Shown: piece by piece, positions 1 to 8,737 of the stretch
Layout of the letters: each line of letters opens with the position of its first letter
How positions within the stretch are numbered: position 1 is the stretch's first letter
Assembly (NCBI GenBank): GCA_963808705.1
Contig: CAWEHB010000011.1
Span: 124,001 to 188,000, forward strand
Direction: 5' to 3'
DNA: 64,000 bases
DNA from: JASHPR01 sp963808705
GTDB taxonomy: Bacteria > Actinomycetota > Actinomycetes > Streptosporangiales > Streptosporangiaceae
Program-made: the position numbers and the translations under genes
Notes under the pieces: model-generated
What the model was told of the DNA's origin: nothing
Seen by the model: the letters and a program-made list of their open reading frames with translations, nothing else
The model's database searches: none

Positions 1-1407
1 CGCCGGGCCGGCGAGTTCCTGCAGGTACTCGGTGAGGTCCGCGGCCGTGTTGCGCCAGGTGAAGTACGTGTAGGACTGATGGAAGCCGATGACCGCGAGG
101 GTGTGCATCATGGCGGGCCTGGTGAAGGCCTCGGACAGGAAGAGCACGTCCGGGTCGGTGCGGGCGATCTCGGCCAGCAGCCGGTCCCAGAACGGCAGCG
201 GCTTGGTGTGCGGGTTGTCCACCCGGAAGATCCGGATCCCGTGGGCCATCCAGTGCCGGACGATCCGCAGCGCCTCGGCGTAGATCCCCTCGGGATCGTT
301 GTCGAAGTTGAGCGGGTAGATGTCCTGGTACTTCTTGGGCGGGTTCTCCGCGTACGCGATCGTGCCGTCGGACCGGCGGGTGAACCACTCGGGATGCTCG
401 GTGACCCACGGGTGGTCCGGCGAGGTCTGCAGCGCGAGATCGAGCGCCACCTCCAGGCCGAGTTCGGCGGCCCGGGCCACGAACGCGTCGAAGTCGGCCA
501 GCGTGCCCAGGCCGGGCTCGATGGCGTCGTGGCCGCCGTCCGGCGACCCGATCGCCCACGGCGAGCCGGGGTCGCCGGGCCTCGCGGCCAGCGAGTTGTT
601 GGGTCCCTTCCTGGCCGTGGTCCCGATCGGGTGGACCGGCGGGAGGTAGACGACGTCGAAGCCCATCTCGGCGATGGCGTCCAGCCGGCCGGCGGCGGCC
701 CGCAGCGTCCCCGACTTCGGGGGCTGGCCCGGCTCCCGGTCGACGATGGCCCCCTCCGACCGGGGGAAGAACTCATACCAGGAGCCGTAGAGCGCGCGCT
801 CCCGGTGCACGAGCACCGGGTACCAGGCCGACCGGGCGAGCGGATCCCGCAGCGGGAACGCGCCGAGGATCGTGGTGACCTCCCCGCGGTCGGCCGCGGC
901 GAGGCGGTCCAGGGCCGGGATCGCCGGGTCCCGCAGCATCCCGGCCAGGGCCCCGAGGGCGTCCCGCGCGGCCGCGGCCTCTCGTTTCTCGGAGATCCCG
1001 GCCGGACGCGGGGGCCGGGCCTGCGCCGCGGCCCGCTCGAACAGCCGCGCGCCGTCGCCCAGGGTGAGCTCGACGTCCTGGCCGAGTGGCACCTTGATGG
1101 CTGCGTCATGCCGCCACCGGGCGAGCGGGTCCCCCCACGCCTCCACCGCGAAGTGCCACAGGCCTTCGGAGGTGACGGTCACCTCGGCGCCGTGCCGGTC
1201 GATGCCCGGGGCCAGCTCCCGCATCGGCGCGAGCGGGCGCCGGCAGCCGTCCGGCCCGCGCAGCACGACGCCGGCTCCGAGCATCTCGTGTCCCTCGCGG
1301 AAGACGGTGGCACTGACCTCGAACGACTCCCCGGTGACGGCCCGGGCGGGACGCTCCCCGCGGGCTACGACGGGCTGCACGTCGACTATGGGAATCCGGC
1401 CGATCAC
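1..1407 (-). CDS. glgE: Alpha-1,4-glucan:maltose-1-phosphate maltosyltransferase GlgE, C-terminus beyond window
   Basis: GlgE extends alpha-1,4-glucans with maltose from maltose-1-phosphate (GH13 subfamily 3) in the cytoplasm. The 469 visible codons, read from a GTG at 1407, hold the N-terminal beta domain and most of the (beta/alpha)8 barrel. The segments YGSWYEFFPRSEG, MGFDVVYLPPVHPIG, FRVDNPHTKP (nucleophile Asp) and FLSEAFTRP (acid/base Glu) are diagnostic of the family. The frame is open through base 1; full-length GlgE is usually 650-700 residues, so roughly a third is missing. It is divergent from glgP with a 100-bp gap, and the two act on the same polymer. The start is supported by divergence and codon use rather than a clear Shine-Dalgarno site. 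Confidence 0.93.
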   Translation of the reverse strand, partial: MIGRIPIVDVQPVVARGERPARAVTGESFEVSATVFREGHEMLGAGVVLRGPDGCRRPLAPMRELAPGIDRHGAEVTVTSEGLWHFAVEAWGDPLARWRHDAAIKVPLGQDVELTLGDGARLFERAAAQARPPRPAGISEKREAAAARDALGALAGMLRDPAIPALDRLAAADRGEVTTILGAFPLRDPLARSAWYPVLVHRERALYGSWYEFFPRSEGAIVDREPGQPPKSGTLRAAAGRLDAIAEMGFDVVYLPPVHPIGTTARKGPNNSLAARPGDPGSPWAIGSPDGGHDAIEPGLGTLADFDAFVARAAELGLEVALDLALQTSPDHPWVTEHPEWFTRRSDGTIAYAENPPKKYQDIYPLNFDNDPEGIYAEALRIVRHWMAHGIRIFRVDNPHTKPLPFWDRLLAEIARTDPDVLFLSEAFTRPAMMHTLAVIGFHQSYTYFTWRNTAADLTEYLQELAGPA

Positions 1408-1507
1408 CTAGGAGAAGCTACCCTGCTGCGGCCGGGCTCATGCGATCGGCTCGCGAAGCGGGCGCATTGATGCGCGATCTGCGCCGGACACCCATTAAGG
1501 TCGCTCC

Positions 1508-4198
1508 GTGAGAGCTATCCGCCGGTTCACGATCCGGCCGCGTCTGCCCGAGCCGCTCGCGCCGCTGCGCGGGCTGATGCTGAACCTGCGCTGGTCATGG
1601 CATGCCGAGACGCTTGACCTGTTCGCCGCGATTGACCCCGCCGGGTGGGAGCGCGCCCGGCATGAGCCGGTCCCGCTGCTGGCCGAGGTCTCGCCCGAGC
1701 GCCTGGCCGACCTAGCCGCCGACCGGCGGTTCCTGCGGCGGCTCGATGACGCCGTCGACGAGCTGCGCGAGTACAACACCGGCCCGCGCTGGTACCAGAC
1801 CGACCCGGACCTGGCCGGCGCGCCCGCGGCCGTGGCGTACTTCTCGCCCGAGTACGGGATCACCGCCGCTCTGCCCCAGTACTCGGGCGGCCTGGGCATC
1901 CTCGCCGGCGATCACCTGAAGGCCGGCAGCGACCTCGGCGTGCCCCTGATCGGCGTGGGCCTGCTCTACCGGCACGGCTATTTCACCCAGTCGCTGTCGG
2001 CCGAGGGATGGCAGGCCGAACGCTACCCGGCGGGCGACCCGAACGGCCTGCCGCTGACGTTGCTCCGTGAGGGCGGGGTGAGCGAGGGCGGGAAGGGCGA
2101 GGGCCGCGTGGGCGAGGGCGGGAAGGGCGAGGGCCGGGTGGGCGAGGGCGGGAAGGGCGGGACCAGCAGCGCGCCGGTCCGGGTGACCGTTGACCTGGCC
2201 GGCGGCGCGGCCGTGGCCGCGCAGGTCTGGATCGCGCAGATCGGCCGGGTCCCGCTGCTGCTGCTCGACTCCTTCGTGGAGGAGAACGACCCGTCGCTGC
2301 GCGAGGTCACCGACCGGCTGTACGGCGGCGGCAGCGAGCACCGGCTCCGGCAGGAACTGCTGCTCGGCATCGGCGGGGTGCGGGCGGTCCGGGCGTTCTG
2401 CGCGGTCACCGGCCACCCCGAGCCCGAGGTCTTCCACACCAACGAGGGCCATGCGGGTTTTCTCGGCCTGGAGCGCATCCGGGAGTACGTCGGCCAGGGC
2501 CTGGCCTTCGACGAGGCGATCGAGATGTGCCGGGCGGGCACGGTGTTCACCACGCACACCCCGGTGCCCGCGGGGATCGACCGGTTCGACCGGGACCTGG
2601 TGGCGCAGCAGTTCGACGGCGTCGCGGACCCGGCGCTGCCCTGCGACCGGGTGCTGGAGCTGGGCGCCGAGACCTACCCCGGCGGGGACCCCGAGGTGTT
2701 CAACATGGCCGTGATGGGGATGCGGCTGGCACAGCGGGTCAACGGCGTCAGCGCCCTGCACGGCCAGGTGAGCAGGCAGATGTTCACCGGGCTGTGGCCG
2801 GGCTTCGACACCGCCGAGGTGCCGATCGGGTCGGTCACCAACGGGGTGCACGGCCCGACCTGGGTGGCCGCCGAGATCATGAGCCTGGCTCAGGGCGGGC
2901 AGCGGCCGGAGCCCGCCGAGGACGAGATCGACTGGGAGCAGGCCGCGGCCGATCCGGCGGCGATATTCCGGGTCCGCAGCCTGCTCCGGGCCCGGCTGGT
3001 CGAACAGACCCGGCGGCGGCTGCGCGCGTCCTGGATGCAGCGCGGCGCCTCCGACGCCGAGCTCACCTGGATCGAGGACGTGCTCGACGAGAACGTGCTG
3101 ACGATCGGCTTTGCCCGCCGCGTCCCGTCCTACAAGCGGCTGACGATGATGCTGCACGATCCCGCCCGGCTCACCGCGCTGCTGCTCGACCCGGAGCGGC
3201 CGGTGCAGATCGTGATCGCCGGGAAGGCCCATCCGGCCGACGACAGCGGCAAGCTGATGATCCAGCAGATGGTGCGCTTCGCCGACGACCCGCGGGTGCG
3301 GCACCGCCTCGTCTTCCTGCCCGACTACGACATGGAGCTGGCCCGCACGATGACGGCGGGCTGCGATGTCTGGCTGAACAACCCGCTGCGCCCGCTGGAG
3401 GCGTGCGGCACCTCGGGGATGAAAGCCGCCTTGAACGGGGGCCTCAACCTGTCGATCCTGGACGGATGGTGGGACGAGTGGTTCGACGGCCAGAACGGCT
3501 GGGCCATCCCGTCCGCCGACGGGGTCGCCGATCCCGACCGCCGGGACGAGCTCGAGGCCGCCGCGCTCTACGACCTGCTCGGCCAGTCGGTGGCGCCGGT
3601 GTTCTACGACCGGGGACCCGACGGCCTGCCGCGCCGCTGGCTGGAGATGGTGGCGCACACGCTGCGCACGCTCGGCCCGCGGGCCCAGGCGACCCGGATG
3701 GTCCGCGAGTACGTGACCACGCTGTACCTGCCGGCCGCGCGGTCCTCGCAGGTGCTCGCCGCGGGCGGCAGGCACGCGGGGGCGCGTGAGTTCGCGGCGT
3801 GGAAGGACCGGGTCGCCAAGGCCTGGCCGGCCGTGGCGATCGAGCACGTCGAGGCGGACGACGGCGAGCCGAGCCCCGGGGCCCGGCTGGTGGTGCGGGC
3901 CAGCGTGGCCCTGGGCGAGCTGTCCCCGGACGACGTGACGGTGCAGCTGGTCTGCGGCCCGGCCGGGGACGAGGACGAGATCAGCGACCCGGCCTTCGCC
4001 GAACTCGAGCTGGACCCGGATCCGGCGTGCGGGCCGGCCGTGCGCTACACCGGCGCGGTCGAGCTCGGGCGCCCGGGGCCGTTCGGCTACACGGTCCGGG
4101 TGCTGCCCCGGCACCCGCTGCTGGCCACCCCGGCGGAGATGGGCCTGATCGCGCTGCCAACCGCGCCGGCCGGCATGACCAACGGCGATTTGCGCTAG
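1508..4198 (+). CDS. glgP: Alpha-glucan (glycogen) phosphorylase
   Basis: This enzyme phosphorolyses alpha-1,4-glucan to glucose-1-phosphate using pyridoxal phosphate. The 896-residue product opens with the DUF3417 segment typical of the short actinobacterial GlgP class, and GTSGMK carries the PLP lysine at about residue 639. GGLGILAGDHLKAGSDLG (about 127-144) is the conserved N-terminal glucan phosphorylase signature. Residues about 188-218 are a Gly/Glu/Lys/Arg low-complexity insert encoded by a 30-bp tandem repeat, which probably makes this copy longer than usual. The GTG start at 1508 matches the expected family N-terminus (MRAIRRFTIRP). It is divergent from glgE. Confidence 0.95.
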   Translation: MRAIRRFTIRPRLPEPLAPLRGLMLNLRWSWHAETLDLFAAIDPAGWERARHEPVPLLAEVSPERLADLAADRRFLRRLDDAVDELREYNTGPRWYQTDPDLAGAPAAVAYFSPEYGITAALPQYSGGLGILAGDHLKAGSDLGVPLIGVGLLYRHGYFTQSLSAEGWQAERYPAGDPNGLPLTLLREGGVSEGGKGEGRVGEGGKGEGRVGEGGKGGTSSAPVRVTVDLAGGAAVAAQVWIAQIGRVPLLLLDSFVEENDPSLREVTDRLYGGGSEHRLRQELLLGIGGVRAVRAFCAVTGHPEPEVFHTNEGHAGFLGLERIREYVGQGLAFDEAIEMCRAGTVFTTHTPVPAGIDRFDRDLVAQQFDGVADPALPCDRVLELGAETYPGGDPEVFNMAVMGMRLAQRVNGVSALHGQVSRQMFTGLWPGFDTAEVPIGSVTNGVHGPTWVAAEIMSLAQGGQRPEPAEDEIDWEQAAADPAAIFRVRSLLRARLVEQTRRRLRASWMQRGASDAELTWIEDVLDENVLTIGFARRVPSYKRLTMMLHDPARLTALLLDPERPVQIVIAGKAHPADDSGKLMIQQMVRFADDPRVRHRLVFLPDYDMELARTMTAGCDVWLNNPLRPLEACGTSGMKAALNGGLNLSILDGWWDEWFDGQNGWAIPSADGVADPDRRDELEAAALYDLLGQSVAPVFYDRGPDGLPRRWLEMVAHTLRTLGPRAQATRMVREYVTTLYLPAARSSQVLAAGGRHAGAREFAAWKDRVAKAWPAVAIEHVEADDGEPSPGARLVVRASVALGELSPDDVTVQLVCGPAGDEDEISDPAFAELELDPDPACGPAVRYTGAVELGRPGPFGYTVRVLPRHPLLATPAEMGLIALPTAPAGMTNGDLR
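2084..2160 (+). repeat. 30-bp G-rich in-frame tandem repeat inside glgP
   Basis: Two near-identical 30-bp units (2084-2113 and 2114-2143, one mismatch) and a 17-bp partial third unit begin with GAGGGCGGGAAGGGC. The unit length is a multiple of three, so the frame stays open and encodes repeated VGEGGKGEGR. The insert lies between a conserved phosphorylase segment and the next conserved stretch, so it is probably a surface loop. Confidence 0.9.
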
Positions 4199-4212
4199 CG
4201 GAGGGAGCCGGC

Positions 4213-4992
4213 ATGGCCGAGTTCGTGCGCGTCGAGACCGATCAGGCGGTGGCCACCATCCGCCTCGACCGCCCTCCGATGAACGCGCTGAACACCCAGG
4301 TCCAGGACGAGATCGCCGCCGCCGCGGCGATGCTGACCGACGAGGAGGGCATCCGGGCCGGCGTGATCTACGGCGGCGAGAAGGTGTTTGCCGCCGGAGC
4401 GGACATCAAGGAGATGGCCGAGGCGAGCTACGGCCGGATAGCCGCCGACACCCGGCGGCTGCAGGACGCGTTCACCGCAGTCGCGAAGATCCCGAAACCG
4501 GTGGTGGCCGCGATCACCGGCTACGCGCTGGGGGGCGGCCTGGAGCTCGCGCTGTGCGCGGATTTCCGGGTCATGGGCGAGAGCGCGCGGGTCGGGCAGC
4601 CGGAGATCCTGCTCGGGATCATCCCGGGGGCGGGCGGCACGCAGCGGCTGCCCCGGCTGATCGGCCCGGCCCGGGCCAAGGACATCGTGTTCACCGGCCG
4701 GTTCGTCGGCGCCGAGGAGGCGCTGGCAATCGGCCTGGTCGACCAGGTCGTGCCGGACGCCGAGGTGTATGACGCCGCGCGGGCGCTCGTGGCCCGCTAC
4801 GCCAGCGGCCCTGCGCTGGCACTGCGAGCCGCCAAGCAGGCCATCGACAGCGGTCTCGACGTCGACCTGGCCACCGGGCTCGAGATAGAGCGGCTGAACT
4901 TCGCCGCGCTGTTCGCCACCGAGGACCAGCGCACGGGAATGCGCAGCTTCGTGGAGAATGGACCGGGGAAGGCGACCTTCGCCGGGCGGTGA
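4213..4992 (+). CDS. Enoyl-CoA hydratase/isomerase (crotonase family)
   Basis: The 259-residue crotonase-fold protein has the oxyanion-hole region (AAGADIKEM) and both catalytic glutamates of true enoyl-CoA hydratases, in GGGLELALCAD and in GQPEILLGIIPGAGGTQRL. It therefore most likely hydrates 2-trans-enoyl-CoA in fatty-acid or amino-acid degradation. ATG 4213 follows GGAGGGAG at ideal spacing, 14 bases after the glgP stop. The open frame continues upstream into glgP, but nothing upstream resembles the family. The acyl-chain preference cannot be read from sequence. Confidence 0.93.
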   Translation: MAEFVRVETDQAVATIRLDRPPMNALNTQVQDEIAAAAAMLTDEEGIRAGVIYGGEKVFAAGADIKEMAEASYGRIAADTRRLQDAFTAVAKIPKPVVAAITGYALGGGLELALCADFRVMGESARVGQPEILLGIIPGAGGTQRLPRLIGPARAKDIVFTGRFVGAEEALAIGLVDQVVPDAEVYDAARALVARYASGPALALRAAKQAIDSGLDVDLATGLEIERLNFAALFATEDQRTGMRSFVENGPGKATFAGR

Positions 4993-5045
4993 GGAGCAGT
5001 CAGGTTCATGCGCCGAGCAATTCCTAATCCAGGGCAGGCCGGGCC

Positions 5046-5483
5046 GTGACCGAGCCGGGCGACGGTGCGGGCGGCCTCGCGGACCCGGGCGGCCTGTCCC
5101 TGGACATGGTCACGGCCACGCTCCGCGCGGACAGCGCCGACCTCGCCATCTACACTCGCGTGCTCACCAAGTCGCTCGGCGAGGCACTGCCGCCCGAGTG
5201 CGTTACCGTGGACTGGGACCGGAGCATGTCGGACCGGATGCATGGCCGGCCCGGCCAGGTGTCCAAGATCACGGTTCGGCTGGGGGACCGGGTGATGACG
5301 CTCGGCGTCCAGCGCGGGGCACCGGTCGCCGAGATCTGCAGTGAGGTACGCGGGGTGGTGCTGTCACGTCAGCAGGTGCAGTTGGGAGTGTGGGCGGAAG
5401 AGCTGGCCAAGGCGCTGGTCGCGCACGCGGAGCAGAACGCCGAGGCGGCAAGGGCGCTGCGGCGGCTGGTAGCCGGAAGTTAG
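5046..5483 (+). CDS. Conserved hypothetical protein
   Basis: This 145-residue soluble protein is not assigned to a named family. It has no membrane segment or signal peptide; the middle (about 50-95) reads as an alternating beta-rich stretch, and the end (about 105-140) is an Ala/Glu-rich helix. It lies downstream of the enoyl-CoA hydratase gene on the same strand and upstream of a Ser/Thr kinase gene. The GTG start at 5046 is the first in frame after the preceding gene; codon use matches a real gene. No function is proposed. Confidence 0.7.
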   Translation: MTEPGDGAGGLADPGGLSLDMVTATLRADSADLAIYTRVLTKSLGEALPPECVTVDWDRSMSDRMHGRPGQVSKITVRLGDRVMTLGVQRGAPVAEICSEVRGVVLSRQQVQLGVWAEELAKALVAHAEQNAEAARALRRLVAGS

Positions 5484-5581
5484 CACGGGGACGCGGCACA
5501 CGGGGGTGTCATGAGTCACGCCATTCCGCTGATCCGCAGGTGATCCGGGTGAGGCAAGGAACTCCGTAGGCTAGTGAGGTC

Positions 5582-7417
5582 ATGACAGCTCAGGACCATT
5601 CGGACCGGCTCGGGCCCTACCGCCTGCGGGAGCGGCTCGGCGAGGGCGGCATGGGCGTGGTCTACCTGGCCGACGATCCGGGGCAGCGCAAGGTGGCGGT
5701 CAAGGCGCTGCGGCCCGCGATCGCCGGCGACCCGAACGCGCGGCGGCGGCTGGCCCGCGAGGTCGAGACCATGCGCCGGGTGCGCAGCCCGTTCGTGGCC
5801 GAGGTTCTCGACGCCGACGTGACCAGCGATCCGCCGTACATCGTGACCAGGTATGTCCGCGGCCAGACCCTGGAGGAGGTGGTGAGCCGGAGCGGCCCGC
5901 TGACCGGGCCGCAGCTGGCCAGGCTGGCGTCCGGGCTGGCCCTGGCCCTCGCCGCGGTGCACGCGGCGGGCGTCGTGCACCGCGACCTCAAGCCGGGCAA
6001 CGTGATGCTCGCCAACGGCGAGCCGGTCGTGATCGACTTCGGGATCGCCCACGTGCCCGACTCCACCCGGCTCACCCAGACCGGGATGTTCATGGGCACG
6101 CCCGGCTACCTCGCGCCGGAGGTGATCGAGGGCAAGCCGAGCGGCCCAGGGTCCGACGTGCACTCCTGGGGCGCCACGGTGGCGTTCGCGGCCACCGGCC
6201 GCCCCCCGTTCGGCACCGGCGCCTTCGAGACGATCTTCTACCGGATCATCAACGGGCAGCCCGACCTCGACGGCTTCCCGGCCCCGCTGCGGGAACTCGT
6301 GGCCCAGGCGCTGTCCCGTGACCCGGCAGGCCGGCCCGACACGGCCGAGTTGTGCCGGCGGACCGCCGCACTCGACCCGTCCTCACTGGTGCCGGCCAAG
6401 GGGACCGCCACGGCGGCGGCCGGGGCGGCCGGGGCGGCCGGGGCCGCCGGGGCGGCCGCGCCGTTCGCGCCGCCGGGAACCGTGGCGGACCGGGCCCCGG
6501 CCGCGCTGGCCGATCCGGCCCTGCGAGCCGCCCCCGCGGCCCCTGCCGCCCCGGCGCCTCCCGCGGCCTGGCCGCCGTCCACCCGGCCGTGGGCGGCCGG
6601 CAACGGGGGCCCCGCTGGCAACTCCGCCGGGAACGCCGGCCCCCGCCCGGGCCAGGCCGGTGCCGCCGGGCGTCCGGCGGACAACTTCGCCGACGTGCTG
6701 CCCCCGGTGCGGTACGCGCCGGGCGGGGCGCCGCCGCCGCCGCCGCCCGCCTGGTCGCCGGGCGCGCCCGCGCGCACGCCGGCGGCCCGGTCCCCGGCGG
6801 GCGCGCTGCTCGTGGTGGCCTCGGTCGCCGCGGCCGCCGCCATCGCCGTGGTCCTCCCGGTCGCGGGGACGCTGGCCGCGCTCGCCGCGCTGATCGGGCT
6901 GCGGGCCGGGCACCAGACCGCGGGCCGCCTGGCCCGCCGGCGGTCCCGCCGGGGCGCGCGGGCCAGCGACTCGCTGCTGGCCGCGGTCACGTTCCCGCCG
7001 GCCCTGGCCTGGTCGCTGGTCCGAACCCTGCTGCTGGCGCCGCTGGCGCTGGCCGCGGCCGCGGTGGCGGCGATCATCACCATCGTGGCCACGCCCCATC
7101 ACTACGGGACGGCCCTGGCCTACGCGGCCGGCGTGCTCGTGGTGTTCTACGGCCTGGGCCCGGGTTCCGGCGCCTCGCGGCAGCCGGTCAGGAGCTTTTT
7201 CGGCGCCGTCGCGGATACCCCGGCCCGGGCGGCCGCCGCGCTCATCGCGGTGGGCGCGGTGATCGTCGCCGCGGTCGTGGTCGCGGCCTCGCACCCGCCG
7301 TTCTTCTGGCCGTTCAGCCACCTGGACACGTGGCTGCAGCATTTCCACGCGGTGCGCGCCGTGGAGCGCGAGACCAGGAACCAGGTGCTCAGGCTGTTCG
7401 GCAGGCCGACCGGCTGA
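5582..7417 (+). CDS. Membrane-associated serine/threonine protein kinase
   Basis: This is a Hanks-type kinase. Residues about 12-265 form the catalytic domain: glycine loop GEGGMGVVY, lysine K41 (VAVKAL), catalytic loop HRDLKPGN (D134), DFG (D151) and the GTPGYLAPE activation-segment end. An Ala/Pro-rich linker (about 275-400, with repeated Ala-Gly-Ala units) leads to hydrophobic segments near 405-437, 464-503, 510-527 and 551-570, so the kinase is probably anchored by several membrane spans and has no PASTA domains. It converges on an FHA-domain gene; FHA domains bind phosphothreonine, so a partner relationship is possible. The stop codon lies at the first unit of a 13-bp tandem repeat. Confidence 0.92.
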   Translation: MTAQDHSDRLGPYRLRERLGEGGMGVVYLADDPGQRKVAVKALRPAIAGDPNARRRLAREVETMRRVRSPFVAEVLDADVTSDPPYIVTRYVRGQTLEEVVSRSGPLTGPQLARLASGLALALAAVHAAGVVHRDLKPGNVMLANGEPVVIDFGIAHVPDSTRLTQTGMFMGTPGYLAPEVIEGKPSGPGSDVHSWGATVAFAATGRPPFGTGAFETIFYRIINGQPDLDGFPAPLRELVAQALSRDPAGRPDTAELCRRTAALDPSSLVPAKGTATAAAGAAGAAGAAGAAAPFAPPGTVADRAPAALADPALRAAPAAPAAPAPPAAWPPSTRPWAAGNGGPAGNSAGNAGPRPGQAGAAGRPADNFADVLPPVRYAPGGAPPPPPPAWSPGAPARTPAARSPAGALLVVASVAAAAAIAVVLPVAGTLAALAALIGLRAGHQTAGRLARRRSRRGARASDSLLAAVTFPPALAWSLVRTLLLAPLALAAAAVAAIITIVATPHHYGTALAYAAGVLVVFYGLGPGSGASRQPVRSFFGAVADTPARAAAALIAVGAVIVAAVVVAASHPPFFWPFSHLDTWLQHFHAVRAVERETRNQVLRLFGRPTG

Positions 7418-7556
7418 CAGTGCTGGCTGACGGGGGCGGCTGGCAATGCTGGCTGACGGGGCCGGCTGACAGTGCTGGCTGACAGTGCTGGCTGACAGTG
7501 CTGGCTGACAGTGCTGGCTGACAGTGCTGGCTGACAGTGCTGGCTGACGGGGCCGG
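7414..7556. repeat. 13-bp tandem repeat, 11 units
   Basis: The 143 bp divide exactly into eleven 13-bp units of consensus CTGACAGTGCTGG. Units 5-10 (7466-7543) are six perfect copies; the flanking units are variants ending in CTGACGGGGCCGG. The array begins at the kinase stop codon and ends about 20 bp from the end of the convergent FHA gene. The 13-bp period is not a multiple of three, so it is not coding. It could be a variable-number repeat. Confidence 0.97.
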
Positions 7557-7576
7557 CCGCGCCCGGCGGGCCGGCC

Positions 7577-8332
7577 TCAGCCGGGAGCGGCGGCCGCCAT
7601 GCCCCCGGCCCGGCTCGTGCGGCTGCCGTGCGCCGGGGTGGCGACCTCGGACGGTGCGGGCGGGGACGGCGCGGGGACCGACGGCGCGGCGGCCCACGCC
7701 GCCCGCCCGCCCCTTCCGTCTCTCTGGCCCGGGGCCAGCCCGGCCTTCTCGGTCGGCGGCAACGGCCGCACCAACCCGAGCGCCACCACCTCGTTGGCCA
7801 GCCGGACCCGGCGGTTCGCCCCCTCGGGAATCCGGAACTTCTGGTACAGGCGGAGCAGGTGCTGCTTGACCGCGGCCTCGGTCACCACCAGGTCGGCGGC
7901 GATCTCGCGCGCGGTCGCGGGCGCGACGAACGCCTCGTCGGACAGGGCCGGGCGGCACAGCGACGTCACCACGTCCAGCTCCCGGCGGGTCAGCTCCGGC
8001 GCCGCGGGCCGCCGCAGCTCCACATCGGCGGCGAGTTCCTCCGCCGCGATGCCGAACACCCGGCAGCGGGCCGCTCCGAAGCTCAGCACGTCCCCGTCCT
8101 CCAGGACACGCCGCGCCACCAGGCGGCCGTTAACCCGGGTGCCGTTGCGTGATAACCCCAGGTCGGTCACGTAGGCGTACGGCCCGCGGCGGACGATCTC
8201 GGCGTGCAGCCGGGAAACGCTCGGATCGGACAGGTGGACATCGACCGATCTACCGCGCCCGATGGTGGTCACATCCTCCCGCAGCGGCATCATGAGCCCG
8301 CTGTCCTCGACCCGGATGTAAGGGCCATCCAT
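7577..8332 (-). CDS. FHA-domain protein with LuxR-like helix-turn-helix
   Basis: Residues about 5-92 form a forkhead-associated domain with the phosphothreonine-binding pattern IGRGR, SRLHAE and SRNGTRVNG. Residues about 105-180 (LTRRELDVVTSL ... AREIAADLVVTEAAVKQHLLRLYQKF) resemble the sensor/helix-turn-helix part seen in FHA proteins of actinobacteria. The tail is Ala/Pro-rich and disordered. The start is placed at ATG 8332 because GGAGGA sits six bases upstream; the frame is open 14 codons further. It may read out phosphorylation by the kinase encoded opposite, which is inference from position. Confidence 0.85.
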   Translation of the reverse strand: MDGPYIRVEDSGLMMPLREDVTTIGRGRSVDVHLSDPSVSRLHAEIVRRGPYAYVTDLGLSRNGTRVNGRLVARRVLEDGDVLSFGAARCRVFGIAAEELAADVELRRPAAPELTRRELDVVTSLCRPALSDEAFVAPATAREIAADLVVTEAAVKQHLLRLYQKFRIPEGANRRVRLANEVVALGLVRPLPPTEKAGLAPGQRDGRGGRAAWAAAPSVPAPSPPAPSEVATPAHGSRTSRAGGMAAAAPG

Positions 8333-8733
8333 GAACGGTCCTCCTGCCTGTCGGAGCGGCCACTGATATCTCACTATCCAGCTACCCTTTTCGGCGGTCG
8401 TTGTACCTCGTCCAGCGCCGCGGATTGATCGGCCGGGGAGGCGAGGCCCGGGTGCGGTTGGCCCGAGCCGGCCCGCGCGCGGAGCGCGCGCCAGTACACT
8501 GCCGAGCGAGGCGGAAGGTGCGGCGGCGCCTGGATTGAGGAGCGAGGGAGCTTGCGACCGAGCGACGAGGCTTGTCCGAGCCGAAGGGGCGCGCCGCCGT
8601 CAGTGCAGGGGATGGGGAGGCGGGTGGGGAGCGAGGGCGCGAGGAACGAGCGTCCGAGCGAGGGGGGAAGACGGCGGAGTGAAGGGGGAATGGGGAGGCG
8701 GGCGGGGCCCCGGCGGGGAGCGGGAAACAGGGC
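8333..8733. other. Intergenic region with composite repeat element
   Basis: This 401-bp gap separates the FHA gene (leftward) from the DUF3017 gene (rightward). The left part should hold the FHA promoter, but no clear -10/-35 pair was recognised. From about 8502 to the DUF3017 start, the sequence is a purine-rich repeat related to one just upstream of ligA; it is listed separately. Confidence 0.7.
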
Positions 8734-8737
8734 ATGA
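8502..8737 (+). repeat. Dispersed repeat element, copy 1 (composite), ending at a gene start
   Basis: The stretch GAGGAGCGAGGGAGC through GAGCGACGAG (about 8537-8569) matches the copy at about 47404-47436 with two mismatches over 33 bases. GGGAAGACGGCG and the end GCGGGGAGCGGGAAACAG are also shared. A second degenerate unit starts near 8626. The open frame through the element ends in Ala-Gly-Asn-Arg-Ala-stop, and that TGA overlaps the ATG of the DUF3017 gene. The element therefore also supplies the region where a ribosome binding site must lie. Confidence 0.8.

Noticed and set aside
1712..4114. Long open frame antisense to glgP
   Set aside because: It mirrors the high third-position GC of glgP; the residues are Arg/Pro/Gly/His-rich with no family pattern. 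The same reasoning applies to the long frames opposite icd-mdh, coxL, the aldehyde dehydrogenase and the GGDEF-EAL genes.
3799..4992. Enoyl-CoA hydratase starting within glgP
   Set aside because: The first 138 codons are the glgP sequence in another frame; the family match begins at ATG 4213, which has a strong ribosome site.
7414..7556. CRISPR array
   Set aside because: The units are 13 bp and contiguous with no spacers, and no cas genes are present.
7389..7958. Minus-strand frame with repeated SASTVSQHCQP-like residues
   Set aside because: The apparent protein repeat is the 13-bp DNA array read in a frame that overlaps the FHA gene; codon use is poor and there is no ribosome site.
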